From Opitutaceae bacterium (GTDB lineage: Bacteria; Verrucomicrobiota; Verrucomicrobiia; Opitutales; Opitutaceae): DNA of 6,526 nt. The stretch is from contig SYDD01000074.1 of assembly GCA_005786775.1 (NCBI GenBank), forward strand, positions 1 through 6,526, written 5' to 3'. Of the stretch, positions 1 to 5,266 are shown piece after piece (position 1 is the first letter of the stretch; every line of letters begins with the position of its first letter). Both the position numbers and the translations under genes were made by a program. Below the pieces are notes generated by a model. The model had not been told where the DNA came from. It saw only the letters and a program-made list of their open reading frames with translations, and searched no databases.

Positions 1-197
1 CGCCCAACCTGCTGCGGACGGTCGGCGGGGAGCGGGCGCTGCACGGCACGCTGGGGCTCGCCTACCGGCCCGCCGCCGTGCCGCGACTGGAGGTCTCCCT
101 GTTGGTCGAGAACCTGTGGGATGATCGCTTTCAGGAGATCCCCGCGGTGCCCGCGTCCCCGCGCCAGCCGTCCTTCAGTGCCGCTTGGCGCTGGTAA
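1..197 (+). CDS. C-terminal end of a TonB-dependent receptor-like outer-membrane beta-barrel (partial)
   Basis: The frame starting at base 3 reads 64 codons to a TAA at 195-197; the 5' part of the gene lies outside the window. The peptide contains LEVSLLVENLWDDRFQEIP and ends in SAAWRW. This is the layout of the last strands of TonB-dependent receptors: an amphipathic strand, an N-L-(F/W)-D-x-x-(F/Y) turn, a Pro-rich loop with an Arg, then a short strand ending in an aromatic residue. In that family the terminal aromatic residue serves as the recognition signal for barrel insertion into the outer membrane. Such receptors import siderophores, cobalamin or glycans using TonB energy, but the substrate cannot be told from this fragment and the plug domain is not visible. 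Another outer-membrane barrel family is possible. The stop lies 50 bases before the M3 peptidase ATG, so read-through into that gene is possible, but the functions do not suggest a shared pathway. Confidence 0.7.
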   Translation, partial: PNLLRTVGGERALHGTLGLAYRPAAVPRLEVSLLVENLWDDRFQEIPAVPASPRQPSFSAAWRW

Positions 198-228
198 GCC
201 GGGCTTTGCGGTTTGACTCCGCCGGCGG

Positions 229-246
229 GCGCGCGTTTCTGCGCGC
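229..246 (+). promoter_or_regulatory. All-G/C hairpin immediately before the M3 peptidase start codon
   Basis: Bases 229-234 (GCGCGC) pair with 241-246 (GCGCGC) around a six-base loop (GTTTCT). This leaves one base before the ATG at 248. The arm covers the place where a ribosome binding site would sit, and no GGAGG-like motif is visible there. If formed in the mRNA, the hairpin would hinder ribosome access, so it could tune translation. It could equally be a chance product of GC-rich sequence, or the true start could be elsewhere. The pairing is seen directly; the role is inferred. Confidence 0.25.
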
Positions 247-247
247 G

Positions 248-2302
248 ATGAGCAATCCCTACCTCCGCGACGATTTCCGGATCCGTTGGTCCGAGCTCAC
301 GGCAAACCACGTGGTGCCCGCGGTCGACGCCGCGCTGGCCCGCGCCGAGGCCGCCCTCGCGGCCATCACCGCCATCGACCTCGCCGCGGTGACCTTCGAG
401 AACACTTTCCTGGCCCTGGAGCGCGCGACTGAGGAACTGAACCTGGTCTGGGCCAAGGTCGGGCACCAGCAGTCGGTCGCCGACGAACCGGCGCTGCGGG
501 CCGCGCATAGTGCGGTGCTGCCGCGCGTCACCGCCTTCTATGCCCGGATCCCCCTCAATCCCGAGCTTTGGGCCCGGCTGAAGGCCTTCGCGGCCACTCC
601 CGCTGCAGCGGCGCTGACCGGGGTGCAACGGCGGTTCCTCGACGAAACGGTCAAGGACTTCCGAGACGCGGGCGCGGATCTGCCCGCGGAGGCGCGTGCG
701 CGCTTGGAGGCCTTGCAGACGGAAATGGCTCAGGTGGCCCAGAAGTTCGCGGAAAACGTCCTCGATGCCACCAATGCGTGGCAGCTGGTGATCCCTCCCG
801 CGGAGGAGGCCCGCTTGGAGGGCCTGCCGCCCCAGGCCAAGGCCGCCGCCCGCCGCAGCGCCGAGGCCAAGGGCCTGGAGGGCTGGCGCTTCACCCTGCA
901 CCATCCCTCGCTGGAGCCGGTCCTGATGCACGTGCGCGACGAGGAAGTCCGCCGGCAGGTCTGGACCGCCAGCGCCGCCGTCGGGTCCCAATCGCCTCAC
1001 GATAACGCGCCCCAAATCGAACGTCTCCTGCAACTCCGGGCGGAGAAGGCCAAGCTGCTGGGCCAGGAACACTTCGCGGATAGCGTCCTGCGCCGCCGGA
1101 TGGCCGGGCAAGGCGCCCGCGCGCTGGCTTTCGTGGAGGACTTCCGGAACCGCTGCCTGAAGCCCTTCGCGCGCGAGGCAAAGGAACTGGAGGAATTCCG
1201 CGCGGCCCAGACCGGTGAGGCGGTGCGGCGCCTCGCGCCGTGGGACGTCGCCTTCTGGGCGGAGCGCCTGCGGCAGGCCAGTTACCAGTTCGACGAGGAG
1301 GCGCTGCGCCCGTACCTGCCGATGGACCGCGTCATCGCCGGACTGTTCGAGATCGCCGGACGCGTTTTCGGCCTCCGGACTCAGGAGCACGCCCCGGGCA
1401 CGGTGCCGGTCTGGCACCCGGAGGTGCGGTTCTACGAGATGCACGACCGGGCGGGGCGGCACGTCGGGTCCTTCTATGCCGACTGGCACCCGCGCGAATC
1501 GAAGCGGGGCGGGGCCTGGATGAACTATCTCATCACCGGCGGACCGCAGACGGATGGGCCCCGCCTGCCGCACTTGGGGCTGATCTGCGGTAATATGACG
1601 CCCCCGGCGGGGGACCGCCCGGCGCTGCTGACGCACCGTGAGGTCGAGACCATCTTCCACGAGTTCGGTCATCTGTTGCATCACCTGTTGGGCGAGGTGC
1701 CGATCAAGTCGCTCAATGGCGTCAACGTGGCCTGGGACTTCGTGGAGCTGCCCTCGCAGATCCTGGAGAATTGGACGTGGGAGCGGGAGGGTTTGAGCCT
1801 GTTCGCCCGGCACCACGAGACCGGGGCCCCGATCCCTGAGGACCTGTACGGCCGGATGCTGGCCGCCCGGAACTTCCGGGCCGCGAGCGCGACGATGCGC
1901 CAGGTGGCGTTCGGCAAGCTGGACCTGCTCCTGCACATGCACACGGCGGACTATGCCGGGGCGGGCGACGTGGAGCCGCGGTTGCGGGCGGCGGTGGCGG
2001 ACTGCCTGGTCCCGACCGAGCCGCCGGCGCCGACCATCGTGAAGCGCTTCACCCACCTGTTCGGGGATCCCGTGGGGTATGCCGCGGGGTACTATTCGTA
2101 CAAGTGGGCGGAGGTGCTGGAGGCGGACGCCTTCACGCGGTTCCAACGGGAGGGCATCTTCAATGGGGAGGTGGGCGCGGAGTTCGTCCGGTGCATCCTG
2201 AGCCGCGGCAATGCGGAGGATCCGGCCGTGCTGTTCCGCTCCTTCCTGGGGCGCGATCCCGACCCGCAGGCGCTCCTGCGCCGGAGCGGGCTGGCGGCGT
2301 GA
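248..2302 (+). CDS. M3 family zinc metallopeptidase, oligopeptidase A (PrlC)-like
   Basis: This encodes 684 residues, the usual length for bacterial oligopeptidase A and dipeptidyl carboxypeptidase. These are cytoplasmic zinc enzymes that cut short peptides, including products of ATP-dependent proteases and cleaved signal peptides. The zinc motif HEFGH is at residues 471-475, inside VETIFHEFGHLLHHLLGEV. The third zinc ligand is predicted to be Glu500 in FVELPSQILENW, the family's standard motif. GSFYADWHPRESKRGGAW and the Tyr-rich GYAAGYYSYKWAEV (about residues 610-623), which forms part of the family's substrate site, are also present. Residues 1 to about 210 match the helical N-terminal region and the rest the Peptidase_M3 domain. 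I chose ATG 248 because MSNPYLRDDF followed by NHVVPAVDAAL aligns with the PrlC N-terminus. A TTG at 185 would add 21 residues that look unlike a signal peptide and would overlap the upstream gene. No signal peptide is seen. Choosing between the PrlC and Dcp subtypes would need a tree. Confidence 0.93.
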   Translation: MSNPYLRDDFRIRWSELTANHVVPAVDAALARAEAALAAITAIDLAAVTFENTFLALERATEELNLVWAKVGHQQSVADEPALRAAHSAVLPRVTAFYARIPLNPELWARLKAFAATPAAAALTGVQRRFLDETVKDFRDAGADLPAEARARLEALQTEMAQVAQKFAENVLDATNAWQLVIPPAEEARLEGLPPQAKAAARRSAEAKGLEGWRFTLHHPSLEPVLMHVRDEEVRRQVWTASAAVGSQSPHDNAPQIERLLQLRAEKAKLLGQEHFADSVLRRRMAGQGARALAFVEDFRNRCLKPFAREAKELEEFRAAQTGEAVRRLAPWDVAFWAERLRQASYQFDEEALRPYLPMDRVIAGLFEIAGRVFGLRTQEHAPGTVPVWHPEVRFYEMHDRAGRHVGSFYADWHPRESKRGGAWMNYLITGGPQTDGPRLPHLGLICGNMTPPAGDRPALLTHREVETIFHEFGHLLHHLLGEVPIKSLNGVNVAWDFVELPSQILENWTWEREGLSLFARHHETGAPIPEDLYGRMLAARNFRAASATMRQVAFGKLDLLLHMHTADYAGAGDVEPRLRAAVADCLVPTEPPAPTIVKRFTHLFGDPVGYAAGYYSYKWAEVLEADAFTRFQREGIFNGEVGAEFVRCILSRGNAEDPAVLFRSFLGRDPDPQALLRRSGLAA

Positions 2303-2341
2303 GCCCGCCGGCCCCGTCAGGAGGGGAGGATGGAACCGCGC

Positions 2342-2368
2342 CCGGCGCTTTCCAGCGCGGTCCTTTTC
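2342..2368 (+). terminator. Possible weak terminator after the M3 peptidase gene
   Basis: Forty bases after the M3 stop, CC plus GCGCT (2342-2349, with one bulged G at 2344) can pair with AGCGCGG (2354-2360) around a TTCC loop. The T-rich stretch TCCTTTTCC follows at 2361-2369. The arrangement fits a Rho-independent terminator, but the stem is short, has a bulge and the T tract is interrupted. If functional, it separates the M3 gene from the downstream peptidase. Confidence 0.35.
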
Positions 2369-2372
2369 CACT

Positions 2373-2392
2373 GGCAAATCACCGGGTTTGCC
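2373..2392. promoter_or_regulatory. Eight-base-pair palindrome upstream of the YugP-like gene
   Basis: GGCAAATC (2373-2380) and GGTTTGCC (2385-2392) form an eight-pair stem with one T-G wobble around the four-base loop ACCG. It ends 54 bases before the ATG at 2447. No T tract follows, so it is not a classical terminator. Its position would suit a repressor operator or a leader hairpin for the YugP-like gene, but nothing in the window identifies a regulator. The symmetry is seen directly and the role is a guess. Confidence 0.25.
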
Positions 2393-2446
2393 TAACGTCT
2401 CTCCTAGGACCATTCTCTGGTTCAAACCGCAACCCGCCTTACTCCT

Positions 2447-3136
2447 ATGTTCATCTGGATCCTCCTCATTATCGTTCCGATGCTGTTTGGCCTGTACGCG
2501 CAGATGAAGATCCGCCGCGCCTACGCGCGGAACGTGGAGATCCCGTCGCGCGGCCATATCCGCGGGGTCGAGGCCGCCGAGGCGGTGATGCGTTCGGCGG
2601 GCATCAGTGACGTCGAGATCGTCGAGGTCCCGGGCGAGCTGACCGACCATTACGACCCGATGAACAAGCGCCTGGCGCTGTCCCATCACAACTATCACGG
2701 CACCAGTCTGGCCGCGCTGGGCGTCGCCGCCCACGAGGCGGGTCACGCGATCCAGCACAAGGTGGGCTATGCGATGATGAATGTCCGCCAGACGATGGCG
2801 CCGGCGACCCAGATCGCGGCGGGCGTGGCGAACTTCGTGATGATCGCGGGCATCTTCCTGCTTTCGACGGCGATCGGCGGCACCTTGCTGACGGTCGGCG
2901 CGGTGGCGCTGGGCGTCATCTGCCTCTTCCATTTGGTGACTCTGCCCGTGGAGTTCGATGCGAGCCGCCGGGCGAAGGCGCAGCTGGTGAACTTGGGCAT
3001 TGTCGAGCGTGATGAGATGAAGGGCGTGCACGAGACCCTCGACGCGGCGGCGCTGACGTACGTCGCGGCCTTTGTGGCGGCCCTGGGCAGCTTGCTGCAC
3101 ATCCTGCTGATGCTCTCCGGTCGGCGGGAGGAGTGA
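2447..3136 (+). CDS. YugP-type membrane zinc metallopeptidase (Zn_peptidase_2 family)
   Basis: This encodes 229 residues, the normal size for the family named after Bacillus subtilis YugP. It is a predicted integral-membrane gluzincin with no well-defined substrate. Residues 1-19 are a hydrophobic N-terminal segment. A soluble part follows that includes GELTDHYDPMNKRLALS, then the zinc motif HEAGH at residues 96-100 (AAHEAGHAIQH). Three further hydrophobic segments lie at about 122-140, 142-165 and 200-223. LPVEFDASRRA at 167-176 is the second family signature; by analogy with the E-x-x-A-D motif of HtpX proteases, Glu169 is the probable third zinc ligand. The ATG at 2447 fits because the family starts directly with a short hydrophobic stretch. 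No Shine-Dalgarno motif precedes it (the upstream bases are CCTTACTCCT). The 144-base gap with hairpins suggests it is transcribed apart from the M3 gene. Family assignment is firm, but the cellular role is unknown. Confidence 0.93.
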   Translation: MFIWILLIIVPMLFGLYAQMKIRRAYARNVEIPSRGHIRGVEAAEAVMRSAGISDVEIVEVPGELTDHYDPMNKRLALSHHNYHGTSLAALGVAAHEAGHAIQHKVGYAMMNVRQTMAPATQIAAGVANFVMIAGIFLLSTAIGGTLLTVGAVALGVICLFHLVTLPVEFDASRRAKAQLVNLGIVERDEMKGVHETLDAAALTYVAAFVAALGSLLHILLMLSGRREE

Positions 3137-3201
3137 GCCTTTTTGCGGGCGCTCGGTTCCGCTCGGAAAAGCAGACCGGGCCGTGACCGACTCACTCGAT
3201 C

Positions 3202-3239
3202 TGGGGCTTCGACCATTTACGGCGAAGCCCCAATTCTTT
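3202..3239 (+). terminator. Rho-independent terminator after the YugP-like gene
   Basis: A perfect ten-pair stem forms between TGGGGCTTCG (3202-3211) and CGAAGCCCCA (3223-3232), with the 11-base loop 3212-3222. The T-rich ATTCTTTT (3233-3240) follows directly. It lies 65 bases after the peptidase stop codon and is oriented to end + strand transcription. On the - strand no T tract would follow the stem, so it should not act on the ankyrin operon. Confidence 0.65.
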
Positions 3240-3243
3240 TGCG

Positions 3244-3271
3244 GCCCTCCTTCGCTGAAGCTTCGGAGGGC
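3244..3271. repeat. REP-like palindrome, copy A
   Basis: GCCCTCC (3244-3250) pairs perfectly with GGAGGGC (3265-3271) around a 14-base loop beginning TTCGC. A second element with the same design, also with six-base core arms and a 14-base loop beginning TTCGC, lies at 3394-3419. The stem base pair at 3248/3267 is T-A here and G-C in the other copy. The resemblance in length, loop start and stem, together with the compensatory change, supports a repeat family instead of chance symmetry. Whether other copies exist in the genome cannot be seen here. Confidence 0.55.
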
Positions 3272-3285
3272 TGGCCTCAAAGGAT

Positions 3286-3302
3286 GGCCACAAAAGGCGC
3301 AA
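3286..3302 (+). repeat. Left arm of an inverted repeat
   Basis: GGCCACAAAAGGCGCAA reads the same as the reverse complement of 3378-3395 except for one A/C substitution and one inserted G. The two arms flank about 75 bases and lie just inside the two REP-like palindromes, giving the whole block 3244-3420 a roughly symmetric plan. Confidence 0.5.
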
Positions 3303-3319
3303 CGGGCGCGGGGCGCGGA

Positions 3320-3348
3320 GGACGCTTCGGGAGGCGTCCATAGACGCC
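3320..3348. repeat. Two overlapping, mutually exclusive hairpins
   Basis: GGACGC (3320-3325) can pair with GCGTCC (3334-3339), extended inward by two further pairs. Alternatively GGCGTC (3333-3338) can pair with GACGCC (3343-3348) around the loop CATA. The shared segment 3334-3338 can take part in only one of these at a time. They lie at the centre of the symmetric repeat block. Their function is unknown. Confidence 0.35.
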
Positions 3349-3377
3349 ACGCAAGGCGCCGAACGGGAAGTGAGCCC

Positions 3378-3395
3378 TTCGCGCCTTTTGGGGCC
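3378..3395 (-). repeat. Right arm of an inverted repeat
   Basis: TTCGCGCCTTTTGGGGCC is the inverted partner of 3286-3302, differing by one substitution and one inserted base. It runs directly into the second REP-like palindrome, sharing two bases with its stem. Confidence 0.5.
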
Positions 3396-3419
3396 CGCCT
3401 TCGCCAAGCCTGCGGCGGG
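3394..3419. repeat. REP-like palindrome, copy B
   Basis: CCCGCC (3394-3399) pairs perfectly with GGCGGG (3414-3419) around the 14-base loop 3400-3413 beginning TTCGC. It has the same orientation, overall length and loop size as copy A, 149 bases upstream, and differs in one compensated stem pair and several loop positions. Confidence 0.5.
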
Positions 3420-3477
3420 TAAATTTCGAGCCGCCGCCTTTCAATCTCTCCGGTGAGATAAATTCCCCGGTGGAGGT

Positions 3478-3494
3478 AAAAACCGATGGTTTTT
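3478..3494. terminator. A/T-armed hairpin, possible bidirectional terminator
   Basis: AAAAACC (3478-3484) pairs perfectly with GGTTTTT (3488-3494) around the three-base loop GAT. Each strand reads a stem ending in five T, so it could end transcription in either direction. It is the best terminator candidate for the - strand ankyrin operon, but it lies about 240 bases past that gene's stop and only two pairs are G-C, so the support is weak. Confidence 0.3.
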
Positions 3495-3570
3495 CTCAGA
3501 CCCAGTGCGGTTCGGTAGTCGTATTTGGTGGCATTTTTTTAGCTGCGACAAGCGAACGAGAATCGAAGGA

Positions 3571-3599
3571 GCACTGGAGGCACACTGAAGGCACCGCAG
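3571..3599. repeat. Degenerate short tandem repeat, GCAC-N-AG units
   Basis: Three consecutive units, GCACTGGAG, GCACACTGAAG and GCACCGCAG, share a GCAC start and an AG end and are 9, 11 and 9 bases long. The tract lies in the less GC-rich part of the convergent intergenic region. It is too short and degenerate to assign to a repeat class. Confidence 0.3.
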
Positions 3600-3731
3600 A
3601 AAAGAGCCCCACGCGGTCGCGCGCAAGGAGGAGGCTGAGACTAAAACCTCAATCGCGGGCAACGCTGCGCTGGAGTTGCGGGCCGGACCGCGTCGGCCGG
3701 AAGGAGATTCCCCGTCCCGCCCCAGCGCCGC

Positions 3732-5255
3732 TCAGCCCGGGTCCTCGTACCCCAGCACCTCGACGCGCGGGGTCGGGGGCGGCGGCTCTAGGCCGTGCGC
3801 GCGCAGCACCTCGTGGAACGCCGCGATGGTCGAGAAGCCCGGCTTGAAGTTCCCGAACCGGTGGCCCTCCGCGACCAGCAGCGGTGTCCACCCGCGCCGG
3901 TTCGGGCGGTTCCAGATGTCCAGCTTCGCCCCGCGCGCGTGCAGCAGGCGCACCACCTTGGGAAAATTCGCGAACGCCGCCCCGTGCATCGCGGTGTCGC
4001 CCGTCTCCGCTACCGCGTTCAGTTGCGCGCCCAGCGTCAACAGGTACTCCACCGCCTCGATCGCCTCGTCCTCCGTGCCCGCCTCCTCCTCCACCGAACG
4101 GGTGCCCAGCCCTGCGGCGGCCATCAGCGGCGTGCAGCGGTCGATATTCGTCAGGGTCGGATCCGCGCCGAGCGCGAGCAGCAACCGCAGGTACGGAGTG
4201 TCGGCGGTGTCCGCCGCGAGCAAGAAGGGCGTGCACCCCTTGCGGTTGATCCGCCCACCACCCGAGGGGCCGCCGGTCAGGCGCAGGTTCACGTCCGCTC
4301 CCTTCGCCACCAGCAGCCGGATCAGCTCCTCGCTGGTGAAGAGGCCCGAGCCGTCCGGCACCGGCTGGCCGTCGTCCTCGCCGCTGTCCGGCTTGCGCAC
4401 CCAGGTCAGGACGTGGAGCGGCGCGTAGCCGGAGCGCGCATCGTTGGGATTCGCGCCGCGCTCGAGGAGTTCCGCCGCCAGCGCGAAATGCCCGTTCTCG
4501 ATCGCCAACAGCAGGGCGCTGGTGCCGGCGCGGGGCTGCTTGCGGGGAGGATTGCGCGGCGGCTGGGTCGCCTCGTTGACGTCCACGCCTGCATCGAGGA
4601 GCAACCGCACCACGGAGGCGCGGCCGGTGCGGGCGGCGAAGTGAATCGCCGTCATCCCGGAGACAGCCACCGCTTGGCACGGCTCCGCGCCCGCCTTGAG
4701 CAGCGCTTGCACTACTGGCGCGTGGCCCTCGTGCGCCGCCCAATGCAGCGCCGTCTGGCCGCTGCCCTCGATGACCGCATCCACGCGGGCGCGCCGGGCG
4801 AGGAGGGCGTTCACCGCCTCGATTCGCCCCGCGCGCGCGGCCGTCAGCAGGGGTGTCTCGCCGCCAGGCAGGGCCCGCTCGGGATCCGCGCCAGCCGCAA
4901 GCAGCAGTTCCACGAAGGCTCCGCTGCCGTTCATCGCCGCGAGGCCGAGCGGCGTGAGGCCGTAGCGGTTGGCCGCGTTGGCCTCGGCCCCGGCCGCGAG
5001 CAGCGCCCGGGCTGTCTCCAGATCGTCGTGACGCGCGGCCCAGTGCAGCGCGGTGGTGCCGTCCGCCTGCGGGCCCGCCGCCGCGGGCTGCGCGAGGAGG
5101 CGGCGGATCGCGGCCGTTTCCCGTCGCTCGACCGCGTCCGCCAGCCGGGGTGGGGCGTCCGCGGCGACGGCGGGGAGGAACGGCAACACCAGCAGGCCCA
5201 GCCCGCGCACCGGCAGGGCGGGGGACCGCGAGGGCAACAGGGCGCGGCGGGACAT
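3732..5255 (-). CDS. Exported ankyrin-repeat protein
   Basis: This encodes 507 residues. An Arg-rich start (MSRRALLPSR) leads into a hydrophobic stretch at about 17-29 and a likely signal peptidase site after AVA near residue 31, so the protein is probably exported. The S-R-R-x-L-L start resembles a Tat motif but lies far from the hydrophobic core, so Sec is at least as likely. The rest is an ankyrin solenoid: a degenerate helix pair at 38-58, then modules starting near 65, 98, 131, 165, 199, 243, 276, 339, 373, 418 and 453, many with TALHWAA, TPLLTAA or TPLMAAA and GADxN-type loops. Four modules carry insertions: Pro/Arg-rich 232-242, acidic 287-304, Gly-rich 328-338 and acidic 384-402. Ankyrin repeats bind proteins and no catalytic motif is seen. 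The ATG lies 11 bases after the DUF1552 stop, implying one operon and a role linked to that protein. No Shine-Dalgarno motif is seen. The binding partner is unknown. Confidence 0.9.
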   Translation of the reverse strand: MSRRALLPSRSPALPVRGLGLLVLPFLPAVAADAPPRLADAVERRETAAIRRLLAQPAAAGPQADGTTALHWAARHDDLETARALLAAGAEANAANRYGLTPLGLAAMNGSGAFVELLLAAGADPERALPGGETPLLTAARAGRIEAVNALLARRARVDAVIEGSGQTALHWAAHEGHAPVVQALLKAGAEPCQAVAVSGMTAIHFAARTGRASVVRLLLDAGVDVNEATQPPRNPPRKQPRAGTSALLLAIENGHFALAAELLERGANPNDARSGYAPLHVLTWVRKPDSGEDDGQPVPDGSGLFTSEELIRLLVAKGADVNLRLTGGPSGGGRINRKGCTPFLLAADTADTPYLRLLLALGADPTLTNIDRCTPLMAAAGLGTRSVEEEAGTEDEAIEAVEYLLTLGAQLNAVAETGDTAMHGAAFANFPKVVRLLHARGAKLDIWNRPNRRGWTPLLVAEGHRFGNFKPGFSTIAAFHEVLRAHGLEPPPPTPRVEVLGYEDPG

Positions 5256-5266
5256 CGGACCGGGGC

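Larger units (their letters stand above)
3137..3731. other. Convergent intergenic region with palindromic repeats and no credible gene
   Basis: These 595 bases lie between the 3' ends of the YugP-like gene (+) and the ankyrin gene (-). Short open frames exist, but their translations are Arg/Ser-rich, lack family motifs and contain codons unlike the neighbouring genes. The region has three parts: a terminator-like hairpin (3202-3232); a dense group of palindromes and inverted arms (3244-3420); and a visibly less GC-rich stretch (about 3421-3660) with an A/T-armed hairpin, a run of seven T (3534-3540) and a degenerate GCAC-type repeat. No tRNA, rRNA or CRISPR structure is recognised. Confidence 0.75.

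Noticed and set aside
185..247. TTG start giving a 21-residue N-terminal extension of the M3 peptidase
   Set aside because: The extension overlaps the upstream gene's stop, is not signal-like, and the ATG at 248 matches the known family N-terminus.
2388..2416. Promoter-like pair TTGCCT / CATTCT with 17-base spacing before the YugP-like gene
   Set aside because: It matches only four of six and three of six consensus bases, so chance is a sufficient explanation.
131..3280. Very long (1049-codon) open frame on the - strand opposite both peptidase genes
   Set aside because: Its translation is Arg/His/Gln-rich with no family motif, and it lies exactly antisense to two genes with complete catalytic motifs. 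Such open antisense frames are common in GC-rich coding DNA.
3244..3420. CRISPR-like interpretation of the two similar palindromes
   Set aside because: There are only two copies, with no regular spacers between them and other palindromes in between.
3441..3662. Possible 73-residue small protein on the - strand in the intergenic region
   Set aside because: No ribosome binding site, no recognisable motif, and the frame runs through hairpins and degenerate repeats.
3681..3698. Hairpin GGCCG/CGGCC near the end of the ankyrin gene as its terminator
   Set aside because: The stem is only five pairs plus a wobble, and no T tract follows on the - strand.
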